Below, in pieces: positions 5,755 through 11,549 of a DNA stretch of 11,989 nucleotides (its first letter is position 1; each line of letters begins with the position of its first letter). Below the pieces are notes generated by a model. It was not told the DNA's origin, did not search any database, and saw only the letters and a program-made list of their open reading frames with translations. This DNA is from SIO4C1 sp039180385 (GTDB lineage Bacteria; Cyanobacteriota; Cyanobacteriia; Phormidesmidales; Phormidesmidaceae). The position numbers and the translations under genes were made by a program. The stretch covers positions 1 to 11,989 of the forward strand of contig JBCDDJ010000184.1 of NCBI GenBank assembly GCA_039180385.1, written 5' to 3'.

Positions 5755-7134
5755 ATGAGGTTCAGACACTCTCTTGCGATGGCCCATCTGGGCAAAGCTT
5801 TGACCATCGCATTCGGTACCCTGGCGCTCTCAAGCACCCTAGCTATCGTCCCCATCGATACCTGCGTATGGGCCAGCCGCTCCAGCGCCCGACACTATGG
5901 CACTGATGGCAACGCAGGGCAAATGGGCCGAGATGGGAGAGCCGGAAACGATGGCCAAAACCAGACTATTCGCGCGACGGGTAATCCATTCAATCTCGAC
6001 CTCTTGGGCAGCCATGGCCGAGACGGGGAAGATGGGGAAGACGGACGACGACCTCGGTGCCGACGGCAGCCTGATCGGGGTAATGGTGATTTGAGAGCCG
6101 CCAACGGTGCCAACGGCGGCGACGGGGGGCGAGGCGGCAACGGCGGTCGGGGTGGCACGCTCACGGTGTACTACACAGACCCTAGCCAGCTGCGACAGAT
6201 TTTGGTCAATGCCGACGGCGGGCGGAGCGGGCGGGGCGGACGCGGCGGGCGGGGCACCGCAGGCTGTGAGTGTGACGATCGCCAGTGGACAATCACCACC
6301 TGCACCGATGGCACTTGCACATCCAAAGACTATGACTGCTATGACGGCACCGATGGCCGCTATGGTAACGACGGCAACCCCGGCGAAAACGGTGAGGTCG
6401 GCCAGCTGGTGCTAATCAATCAAACAGAGCCTCTCCCCGACGAAGCGCCGACCCAAACAGTTGCACTTGCAACCATCACTGAGCCCATCGAGCTCTCCCG
6501 CAACCTATGGGAAACGCGCTCAGGGGCACCGGCACTGCTGGCATCGGGCTCGGTGATCGCGGATAGCTATCAGCACTACACCGGGCACATTACCGGCAGG
6601 TTTCAACTCGACTGGCAGGCGGCGCGATCGCAAACACAATTCACCGAAGTACTCAACCTGGCGCTAGCCCCTAGCGGACAAATCCAACTGGCATTTCCTG
6701 AAGACCTGTGGATCAGCGGTGAAACCCGTCAAACTGAAACCCTAACCACCTATCGCGTCGATGGCATCGTGCGCGCTCAGGAAGCGACTCGGTTAGCCAT
6801 GGGTCAGGTTTCGGGGCACAGCCGCACGTTTGAGATGAATCTGGTTGACCTCGGTCGGCAGTCCGACCTGGTCGATACCCAGTTTCTCATCCGCTACCGC
6901 ACCACTCGGGACGACAATCCTCGTCGGGCCCGCTACGTAACCCAGTATGAGGGCACTATTCCAGCCGAGTTGATTAGCCGCGATCACAACCGCTTTAGTC
7001 TGGCCCTAGGTCGACTGCCCATCAGGAGCCAACTGCTCAGCGCGGGCACCCAGGCTCAAATCGAAATTACCGCCGTCAGATCCTACGGCGGACGGTCCGC
7101 TGAGCAGAAACTAGATTGGCAAGGCCGGATTTAA
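5755..7134 (+). CDS. Exported collagen-like (Gly-X-Y) protein with Cys-rich insert and C-terminal beta-rich domain
   Basis: Starting at ATG 5755 the product has 459 residues. A signal peptide covers about 1-40 (hydrophobic 15-33, ending VWA|SRSS). Five short Gly-X-Y blocks follow, at about 49-68, 85-97, 118-134, 155-167 and 198-216. They are separated by non-collagenous segments, including LTVYYTDPSQLRQILVNADG (136-155) and a Cys-rich piece with Cys171, 173, 183, 188 and 195. The C-terminal half (217-459) lacks Gly repeats and alternates hydrophobic and polar residues, suggesting a beta-sandwich. The order Gly block, (L)TVYYTD, Gly block, Cys-rich piece recalls a family seen in other cyanobacteria, whose role is unknown; a surface or periplasmic structural role is inference. 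The frame is open back to 5647, but that would overlap the upstream gene by 88 nt and bury the signal peptide. There is no good ribosome binding site, consistent with coupling to the upstream gene. Confidence 0.8.
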   Translation: MRFRHSLAMAHLGKALTIAFGTLALSSTLAIVPIDTCVWASRSSARHYGTDGNAGQMGRDGRAGNDGQNQTIRATGNPFNLDLLGSHGRDGEDGEDGRRPRCRRQPDRGNGDLRAANGANGGDGGRGGNGGRGGTLTVYYTDPSQLRQILVNADGGRSGRGGRGGRGTAGCECDDRQWTITTCTDGTCTSKDYDCYDGTDGRYGNDGNPGENGEVGQLVLINQTEPLPDEAPTQTVALATITEPIELSRNLWETRSGAPALLASGSVIADSYQHYTGHITGRFQLDWQAARSQTQFTEVLNLALAPSGQIQLAFPEDLWISGETRQTETLTTYRVDGIVRAQEATRLAMGQVSGHSRTFEMNLVDLGRQSDLVDTQFLIRYRTTRDDNPRRARYVTQYEGTIPAELISRDHNRFSLALGRLPIRSQLLSAGTQAQIEITAVRSYGGRSAEQKLDWQGRI

Positions 7135-7202
7135 GATTGCCTCAAGTTTAAAAATTAGGTTGTGACGGCAGGGGAAACAGAGGGTGCAGGGGGAGAGGAG
7201 TA

Positions 7203-7754
7203 TCAGCCCACTATGACGCGTTTTTGATACTCAGCTTCACTCATTAAATCCAACGTGCTCTCAACACGGTCTAAGAAAACATGCCCTTCTAGATGGTCGA
7301 GTTCGTGTTGAAAAATCCGGGCCACAAAATTCTTTAGCACCTGACGATGATGTTCACCCCAGCGGTCTTGATAGGCAATTTCAATGTCTCGGTAGCGAGG
7401 CACTAAGCCCCGTATGCCTGGCACACTCAGACAGCCTTCCCACCCCTTTACAGTGTCTATCGAGTGAGATAGCAGCTGTGGATTGAGCATGGGGGTCGGC
7501 TCCATTTTGGGCGCGTTGGGGTAGCGGAGGTTGGGGCGTGAGGCAATGATGATCAACCTGACGTTTTCGCCCACCTGGGGCGCGGCAATCCCAACGCCAT
7601 GCTCAGCTTGAACCGTGGTGAGGAGCTGATCGATCAGGGTTTGAATAGCAGCAGAAGGGGGCGTTACGATCGCGCTCGACGGCTGCCGCAGCTGCGGATT
7701 TCCCAACTGCACAACCGTTAACTCATCCTTGGACTCATCAAGAAGTCTATACAT
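7203..7754 (-). CDS. def: Peptide deformylase
   Basis: The 183-residue metalloenzyme removes the formyl group from the N-terminal methionine of nascent proteins. All three family motifs are intact: motif 1 GVGIAAPQVG (53-62), motif 2 EGCLSVPG (106-113) with metal ligand Cys108, and motif 3 QHELDHLEG (149-157) with metal ligands His150 and His154 and catalytic Glu151. Length is normal for type I enzymes, with the short C-terminus seen in type 1B forms. GGAG lies one nucleotide before the ATG, closer than usual. The gene follows the HtrA/HhoA protease on the same strand with an 87-bp gap that contains an overlapping pair of hairpins. It could be read through from the protease gene or have its own promoter. 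Cyanobacteria often carry two deformylases; which paralogue this is cannot be told. Confidence 0.96.
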   Translation of the reverse strand: MYRLLDESKDELTVVQLGNPQLRQPSSAIVTPPSAAIQTLIDQLLTTVQAEHGVGIAAPQVGENVRLIIIASRPNLRYPNAPKMEPTPMLNPQLLSHSIDTVKGWEGCLSVPGIRGLVPRYRDIEIAYQDRWGEHHRQVLKNFVARIFQHELDHLEGHVFLDRVESTLDLMSEAEYQKRVIVG

Positions 7755-7777
7755 ACTCCTATTCTGACATACGAAAT

Positions 7778-7828
7778 CAGCAACCCCTCCTATCCCAAAA
7801 CTGGGAGAGGAGTTGATAGAGGGGCTGG
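7778..7828 (-). terminator. Hairpin region between the protease gene and def (terminator or attenuator candidate)
   Basis: A core stem TCCCA-AAAC-TGGGA (7793-7806) is flanked by arms that can pair in two ways. CAACCCCTCC (7781-7790) can pair imperfectly with GGAGTTG (7809-7815), or CAGC..CCCCTCCTATC (7778-7793) can pair with GATAGAGGGGCTG (7815-7827). No T-tract follows on the minus strand, so a simple intrinsic terminator is doubtful. Confidence 0.4.
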
Positions 7829-7841
7829 AATCAACCCTGAC

Positions 7842-9053
7842 CTATCGGCGATTCGCCTCAACCGGCAACGCCCCTGGACTCACATTGAGCTCGACTGTCT
7901 GCCCATTTCGATCGATTTCTAGCTCAATGGGTTCGCCAATGTCAGTCCCTTGCACAATGCCCTGGACCTGCTCAGCATCCACCACCGTCTCACCATTCAT
8001 CCGCACGATCACATCGCCAGGTTGCAAGCCTGCCTGCACCGCGGGTGAGTTGCGCATCAGGCCCAAAATCACCACCCCCTGCTCGGCCTGGATGCTGAGA
8101 TTACTGCGCGGATCTTGATTAATCTGCTGTCGCAGGTCCGCCGTCAGCGTCCGCATTTGGATGCCCAGGTAGGCATGATCCACACGACCGTTGGCAATCA
8201 GCTCATCGGCCAGTTCCTGGGCAGCCTTGATCGGAATCGCAAAGCCTAACCCCTGGGCCCCGCCGATGATGGCCGTATTCATACCAATCACCTCACCGCG
8301 CTCATTGAGCAACGGCCCTCCGGAGTTGCCAGGGTTAATCGCCGCATCCGTTTGAATAAACTCCACCCGCTTATCCGGCACTCGGATCTGAGCACTGGTC
8401 CGCCCAGTGGCACTGATAATCCCAGCGGTGACCGTATTGTCTAACCCCAAGGGATTGCCAATGGCAATCGCCCATTCTCCAGGCTTAAGCGCATCCGAAT
8501 CCCCCATGGGTACTGTCGGTAAACCGGACGCCTCTACTCTCACCACAGCTACATCTGTCAAAGAATCTTGCCCCAACACCTCGCCCCGCAGCTCACGACC
8601 GTCTTTGAGGGTCACCGTTACTTCATCAGCGCCCTCCACTACGTGAGCATTGGTCAAAATAATCCCGTCGGCATCTGTGATAAATCCAGAACCAGTTCCC
8701 CGCTCAACACGAGTCGATGGCTGGTTGGGAATGCCTCGATCACCAAAAAATTCACGAAAGAACGGATCGTCAAACACACTGGGTCGCCGCTGAGTCACCG
8801 TGCGCGCTGAGTCAATGCGCACCACAGCAGGCCCAACCCGATCCACCGCTGACGCGATGAAATTAGCCCCAGTCCGATCGGTCGGCAGCTGACTAATTAA
8901 GGCCGCAGGCTCCAGCGACAGCGCATTCGATGGTTGGGTACGCCCCGTGGCAATCAGGACAGCACCCGCACTGATACCGCCTACCATCAAATAGCTAATC
9001 GCCTGTTGTGCCAAAGATTTCAAATGTTTAAGATGCGGGTCACTTGACTTCAT
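7842..9053 (-). CDS. HtrA/HhoA/HhoB-family serine endopeptidase
   Basis: From ATG 9053 the product has 403 residues. A membrane anchor or uncleaved signal lies near residues 17-36 (ISYLMVGGISAGAVLIATG). The trypsin-like domain carries the complete triad, His137 (LTNAHVV), Asp167 (LTDVAVV) and Ser244 (INPGNSGGPL), followed by one PDZ domain (about 294-392; YLGIQMRTL, GVVILGLMRNSPAVQAGLQPGDVI). Such Deg proteases degrade misfolded proteins in the periplasm or thylakoid lumen and are stress-induced; cyanobacteria usually have three paralogues (HtrA, HhoA, HhoB), and I cannot decide which this is. The frame extends six codons upstream to a TTG at 9071, but the ATG at 9053 is preceded by GGAAAAAAT and is preferred. 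The gene is divergent from the 47-codon ORF and dnaA and lies upstream of def. Confidence 0.95.
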   Translation of the reverse strand: MKSSDPHLKHLKSLAQQAISYLMVGGISAGAVLIATGRTQPSNALSLEPAALISQLPTDRTGANFIASAVDRVGPAVVRIDSARTVTQRRPSVFDDPFFREFFGDRGIPNQPSTRVERGTGSGFITDADGIILTNAHVVEGADEVTVTLKDGRELRGEVLGQDSLTDVAVVRVEASGLPTVPMGDSDALKPGEWAIAIGNPLGLDNTVTAGIISATGRTSAQIRVPDKRVEFIQTDAAINPGNSGGPLLNERGEVIGMNTAIIGGAQGLGFAIPIKAAQELADELIANGRVDHAYLGIQMRTLTADLRQQINQDPRSNLSIQAEQGVVILGLMRNSPAVQAGLQPGDVIVRMNGETVVDAEQVQGIVQGTDIGEPIELEIDRNGQTVELNVSPGALPVEANRR

Positions 9054-9321
9054 ATTTTTTCCAATCAACAAATTATCTATGCCCTCATTTCCTTATAGCG
9101 TTTACGCCTGGCAACCGTGTTATGCCAACGTGACACTCCTGTGACAGTCCTCAAAAAAGTCCGTCGGGATGCGGTACTCTTTAAAGGCTAAACGCTCCGA
9201 GCACCCCCACATCTAGACTACGAACAGAGTTTCTTAGCATATCCCTAGTGCCAGAGCAAGTTTTTTTTGCATATCTCTATGATGATTTGCTGCTTGGTGA
9301 GGACATCCGGAGGACACCAAA
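9054..9321. promoter_or_regulatory. Divergent regulatory region between the protease gene and the dnaA side
   Basis: No RNA gene or other ORF is apparent. It contains a hairpin TGGCAAC-CGT-GTT(AT)GCCA at 9109-9127, the direct repeat GTGACA at 9130-9135 and 9141-9146 (11-bp period), the related words GCATATCCCTAG (9237) and GCATATCTCTAT (9269), and a T8 run at 9261-9268. A candidate -10 for rightward transcription, TATGAT at 9278-9283, lacks a clear -35. GAGGACA occurs twice with an 11-bp period (9299 and 9310), the second within the ribosome binding site of the small ORF. No DnaA boxes were found here, so DnaA autoregulation at this site is not evident. Confidence 0.45.
9130..9146. promoter_or_regulatory. 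Tandem half-sites GTGACA-N5-GTGACA (possible response-regulator operator)
   Basis: GTGACA occurs twice with an 11-bp period (TGTCAC-N5-TGTCAC on the protease strand), about 80 bp upstream of the protease start. One-turn spaced direct repeats are typical of OmpR/PhoB-type regulators. The regulator is not identifiable from sequence. Confidence 0.35.
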
Positions 9322-9465
9322 ATGTTGGCAACCGAACTCACACATCAGTCGTCAAGCCGTGTATCCAGGTCGCACTGGATAGCGGATAGTGCATCATTTA
9401 CCAAATCAAACCCTTTACTTATATGTAAAGTCGCTCAGCATCTGAGTCACTATCGAGCCCCTTAG
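9322..9465 (+). CDS. Candidate 47-residue small protein or leader peptide upstream of dnaA
   Basis: ATG 9322 opens 47 codons ending at TAG 9463-9465. It is preceded by GGAGGA (9309-9314) at a 7-nt spacing, the best Shine-Dalgarno in the window. The product begins MLATELTHQSSSRVSRSHWI, is rich in Ser and His, has a short hydrophobic patch near residues 31-38 (PLLICKVA) and ends HYRAP. There is no signal peptide or recognisable domain. It lies on the dnaA strand, 160 bp before the dnaA start, behind a candidate -10 (TATGAT 9278), so it could be a small protein or a leader ORF that affects dnaA expression. I do not recognise it, and chance is possible at this length. The ribosome binding site is the main support. 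Confidence 0.5.
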   Translation: MLATELTHQSSSRVSRSHWIADSASFTKSNPLLICKVAQHLSHYRAP

Positions 9466-9625
9466 GCGCTTGTCAGAACGGGTTTGCCCCATTGGGTACC
9501 CTTGCTTTTAATCCCCAAAACACCCACAAAATTCAGGCAAATCAGAATTGCCAAGGGGTATGCCTAGGCATATTAGTCAGACCCAGAGACTTAGTTCATT
9601 TCAGCAGAGGTTGCGAAGGTTGGTC
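9466..9625. other. Spacer between the small ORF and dnaA
   Basis: The 160 bp hold an 8-bp palindrome GGGTACCC (9494-9501) and a weak inverted repeat GGCAA/TTGCC (9536-9552). The dnaA frame is open back to TTG 9548 and ATG 9560, but the encoded residues (MPRHISQTQRLSSFQQ) do not resemble a DnaA N-terminus. Confidence 0.4.
9615..9619 (+). promoter_or_regulatory. Ribosome binding site that fixes the dnaA start
   Basis: GAAGG lies 6 nt before the GTG at 9626. This spacing and the DnaA-like N-terminus that follows (DKLEESLWNQVLDRL) favour GTG 9626 over the in-frame ATG 9560 and TTG 9548. Confidence 0.65.
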
Positions 9626-10999
9626 GTGGATAAGCTAGAAGAAAGTCTTTGGAATCAGGTACTCGATCGGCTCAAGACCCAACTCAGCGGGCCGACCTTT
9701 GAGACGTGGATCAAACCTGCTCGCCTACAGGAACTCACAGAAACCTCCTTAACCATTTCGACCCCCAATCCGTTTGCGCGGAACTGGCTGCAAAAGCACT
9801 ACATCACCACCATTAGCGATATTACCCGCGATATTTTAGGCCACCCGGTCGCCGTAAAGGTGACGGTCAATGAGGGTGTTGACTCCCCTATTCCCAGCGT
9901 GCCCCCTGAAGCCAACCGCCCGGTGGAGGCTCCGGCCAAAGCTAAAGCTCCCAACTCACCCAGCAACTGGAAACCCCGCGCCCCCGAGCTAAACCCCAAA
10001 GCCGTCTTTTCACGATTTGTGGTCGGGTCCAATAACCGCATGGCCCACGCGGCATCCCTCGCAGTTGCCGAATCCCCTGGCCGAGAATTTAACCCCCTGT
10101 TTTTATGCGGCGGGGTGGGGCTGGGCAAAACCCATCTGATGCAGTCGATTGGGCACTATCGTCTCGAAATCGAGGATGCGGCCAGGGTGGCCTACGTGTC
10201 GACCGAGCAGTTTACCAACGACCTGATCACGGCCATCCGGCGCGATAGCATGCAGCGCTTTCGGGAACAGTACCGCGAGGTTGACCTGATCCTGGTGGAT
10301 GATATTCAGTTTATTGAAGGCAAGGAATATACCCAAGAGGAGTTTTTTCATACATTTAATACGCTCCACGAAGCTGGCAAGCAGATTGTGCTGGCCTCAG
10401 ATCGCCCGCCCAATCAAATTCCCCGACTCCAAGATCGACTGTGCTCACGGTTCTCCATGGGGCTGATCGCCGATATCCAACCCCCTGATTTTGAAACTCG
10501 CATGGCGATTTTACAAAAGAAGGCAGAGTACGAAAATGTGCGCATTGGCCGCGAGGTGATTGAGCATATCGCCGCCGCCTATACGTCTAATATTCGTGAG
10601 CTAGAGGGGGCCTTGATCCGTGCGATCGCATACGCTTCTATCTCAGGTCTACCCATGACCATCGACAACCTGGCCCCAATTCTCAATAGCCCGGTCGAAA
10701 GAGTAGACGCCTCCCCTAAATCAGTCCTCAAAGCCATTTCAGACACCTTTAACGTCTCGATCGAAGACCTCAAAAGCAACTCACGTCGGCGCGAAATTAG
10801 TCTGGCTAGACAGGTCGGCATGTACCTAATGCGCCAGCATACCGACCTGAGCCTGCCTAAAGTGGGAGAGGTCTTTGGCGGCAAAGACCACACCACCGTG
10901 ATGTATAGCTGCGACAAAATCAACCGGCTGATCAAAGAGGACATGACCCTGGCCCAAACGGTCCGTCAGGTGAGCGATCGCCTTCAAGCAGGTAGCTAG
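9626..10999 (+). CDS. dnaA: Chromosomal replication initiator protein DnaA
   Basis: From GTG 9626 the product has 457 residues. Domain I (about 1-75) starts DKLEESLWNQVLDRLKTQLS, with FETWIKPA. A Pro/Ala-rich linker (domain II, about 84-120) follows. The AAA+ domain III carries Walker A GGVGLGKT (162-169), Walker B LILVDDIQF (221-229), sensor-1 region ASDRPP (257-262) and the Arg-finger segment LCSRF (272-276). Domain IV ends with the DnaA signature GGKDHTTVMY (418-427), which reads DnaA boxes. ATP-DnaA binds and unwinds oriC. The candidate origin and dnaN lie directly downstream. DnaA is reported to be dispensable in some cyanobacteria, but this copy looks intact in every motif. Confidence 0.97.
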   Translation: MDKLEESLWNQVLDRLKTQLSGPTFETWIKPARLQELTETSLTISTPNPFARNWLQKHYITTISDITRDILGHPVAVKVTVNEGVDSPIPSVPPEANRPVEAPAKAKAPNSPSNWKPRAPELNPKAVFSRFVVGSNNRMAHAASLAVAESPGREFNPLFLCGGVGLGKTHLMQSIGHYRLEIEDAARVAYVSTEQFTNDLITAIRRDSMQRFREQYREVDLILVDDIQFIEGKEYTQEEFFHTFNTLHEAGKQIVLASDRPPNQIPRLQDRLCSRFSMGLIADIQPPDFETRMAILQKKAEYENVRIGREVIEHIAAAYTSNIRELEGALIRAIAYASISGLPMTIDNLAPILNSPVERVDASPKSVLKAISDTFNVSIEDLKSNSRRREISLARQVGMYLMRQHTDLSLPKVGEVFGGKDHTTVMYSCDKINRLIKEDMTLAQTVRQVSDRLQAGS

Positions 11000-11009
11000 C
11001 CTTAATCGC

Positions 11010-11079
11010 TGAAAAACCGGGTGTCTCCGTCAGCTGTGATCAGAAGGTTATGAGCTGGAGCGAGACACCCGGTTTTTCA
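11010..11079 (+). terminator. Large perfect-stem hairpin after dnaA (terminator and/or dispersed palindromic repeat)
   Basis: TGAAAAACCGGGTGTCTC (11010-11027) is perfectly complementary to GAGACACCCGGTTTTTCA (11062-11079), an 18-bp stem around a 34-nt loop. The loop itself can form an inner stem CAGCT (11031-11035) with AGCTG (11053-11057). It begins 10 bp after the dnaA stop. T5 and A5 runs lie inside the arms, so it could terminate in both directions. The size and symmetry also fit a small dispersed palindromic element. A third, imperfect copy of the right arm follows at 11082-11096. Confidence 0.7.
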
Positions 11080-11081
11080 TA

Positions 11082-11096
11082 GAGACACCCAGTTTT
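11082..11096 (+). repeat. Third copy of the hairpin arm
   Basis: GAGACACCCAGTTTT repeats the right arm of the preceding hairpin with one change (G to A). It could compete for pairing with the left arm at 11010-11027. The duplication suggests slippage or a partial second element. Confidence 0.6.
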
Positions 11097-11140
11097 AATC
11101 CGTTATTAATCGAAAATGTAAAAAATTAAAGCAAAAAATC

Positions 11141-11213
11141 TGTGGAAAACCTGGCGATTCTTGTGGAAAACCTCGTAAAGGAATGGGGAGAATACATGGC
11201 CCAAGGTGGAAAA
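11141..11213 (-). promoter_or_regulatory. Left DnaA-box cluster
   Basis: TGTGGAAAA at 11141-11149 and 11162-11170 are perfect TTTTCCACA boxes on the minus strand, 21 bp (two helical turns) apart, so on the same face of the helix. GGTGGAAAA at 11205-11213 differs at one position. A weaker site, TGTGGAATG at 11235-11243, has two mismatches. Confidence 0.75.
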
Positions 11214-11252
11214 AAAGCTTGACAAGTCGAGACCTGTGGAATGCAACCTATA

Positions 11253-11336
11253 TTCTCCACACCTTTTCCACAGGGTAAAAATACGGAGATCGCCCAGCCT
11301 GTCATCTTTTAACCAAACCTTTCCACAATTTCCACA
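11253..11336 (+). promoter_or_regulatory. Right DnaA-box cluster
   Basis: TTTTCCACA at 11264-11272 is perfect. TTCTCCACA (11253-11261), CTTTCCACA (11319-11327) and ATTTCCACA (11328-11336) each have one mismatch. The first pair is 11 bp apart, one turn; the last two abut exactly. All point towards dnaN. Confidence 0.75.
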
Positions 11337-11340
11337 GTGT

Positions 11341-11355
11341 CTACTATAGCTATTT
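11341..11355 (+). promoter_or_regulatory. Candidate DnaA-trio next to the last DnaA box
   Basis: After the box at 11328-11336 and the spacer GTGT come CTA-CTA-TAG-CTA-TTT (11341-11355), then an A/T-rich tract. This is the order box, short spacer, CTA-type triplets, AT tract described for the B. subtilis basal unwinding system, where the triplets guide DnaA onto single strands. The third triplet departs from the pattern. Confidence 0.5.
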
Positions 11356-11411
11356 AAAAAGTATTTATTTCTAGATAGATCTTAGACGCCCAACCGGGCA
11401 AAATAAGATCT

Positions 11412-11439
11412 TTGAATCCTGCAGGGAGGGTGCTAGGAT
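11412..11439 (+). promoter_or_regulatory. Candidate dnaN promoter
   Basis: TTGAAT (11412-11417) and TAGGAT (11434-11439) are 16 nt apart, and TGC just before the -10 makes it an extended element. Transcription would start near 11446, leaving a leader of about 105 nt. The promoter is just downstream of the candidate unwinding element, so origin activity and dnaN transcription could affect each other. Confidence 0.5.
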
Positions 11440-11549
11440 TGGCATCCAACCGACCTAAACCACAACCCGTCTAAACCTTGAGTTGTGCCTAAAGGCAGTC
11501 TGAGCCTGGATGTGGTCAAGCTTGAAAGTGTCCCTGGTAAGAGCGTCCT

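Larger units (their letters stand above)
11092..11380. other. Candidate chromosomal replication origin (oriC)
   Basis: The dnaA-dnaN spacer holds two AT-rich tracts (11101-11140 and 11341-11380, each 8 G/C in 40) flanking a cluster of DnaA boxes of the cyanobacterial TTTTCCACA type. Boxes left of about 11245 point leftward and those on the right point rightward. The last box is followed by a 4-nt spacer and CTA-type triplets, then the second AT-rich tract, which is the likely unwinding element. Origins upstream of dnaN with this box consensus are known from Synechococcus elongatus. No ORF is convincing in the interval. Strand-skew data would be needed to prove the position. Confidence 0.8.

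Noticed and set aside
6040..6095. Possible frameshift in the collagen-like gene near the RRPRCRRQPD segment
   Set aside because: The alternative frame ends at a TGA at once, while the annotated frame resumes Gly-X-Y repeats, and Cys and Gln-Pro here resemble linkers of similar proteins.
5895..6164. Pro/Arg-rich minus-strand ORF
   Set aside because: It is the antisense shadow of the Gly-X-Y coding repeat and has no independent support.
6107..6415. Ala/Thr-rich plus-strand ORF inside the collagen-like gene
   Set aside because: It is a frame-shifted reading of GC-rich Gly codons, with no start signal.
8407..8810. Plus-strand ORFs within the protease gene
   Set aside because: They are antisense to a gene with an intact catalytic triad and lack start signals.
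9548..9625. N-terminal extension of DnaA from TTG 9548 or ATG 9560
   Set aside because: The extra residues are not DnaA-like, and GTG 9626 has GAAGG at 6-nt spacing and a canonical domain I start.
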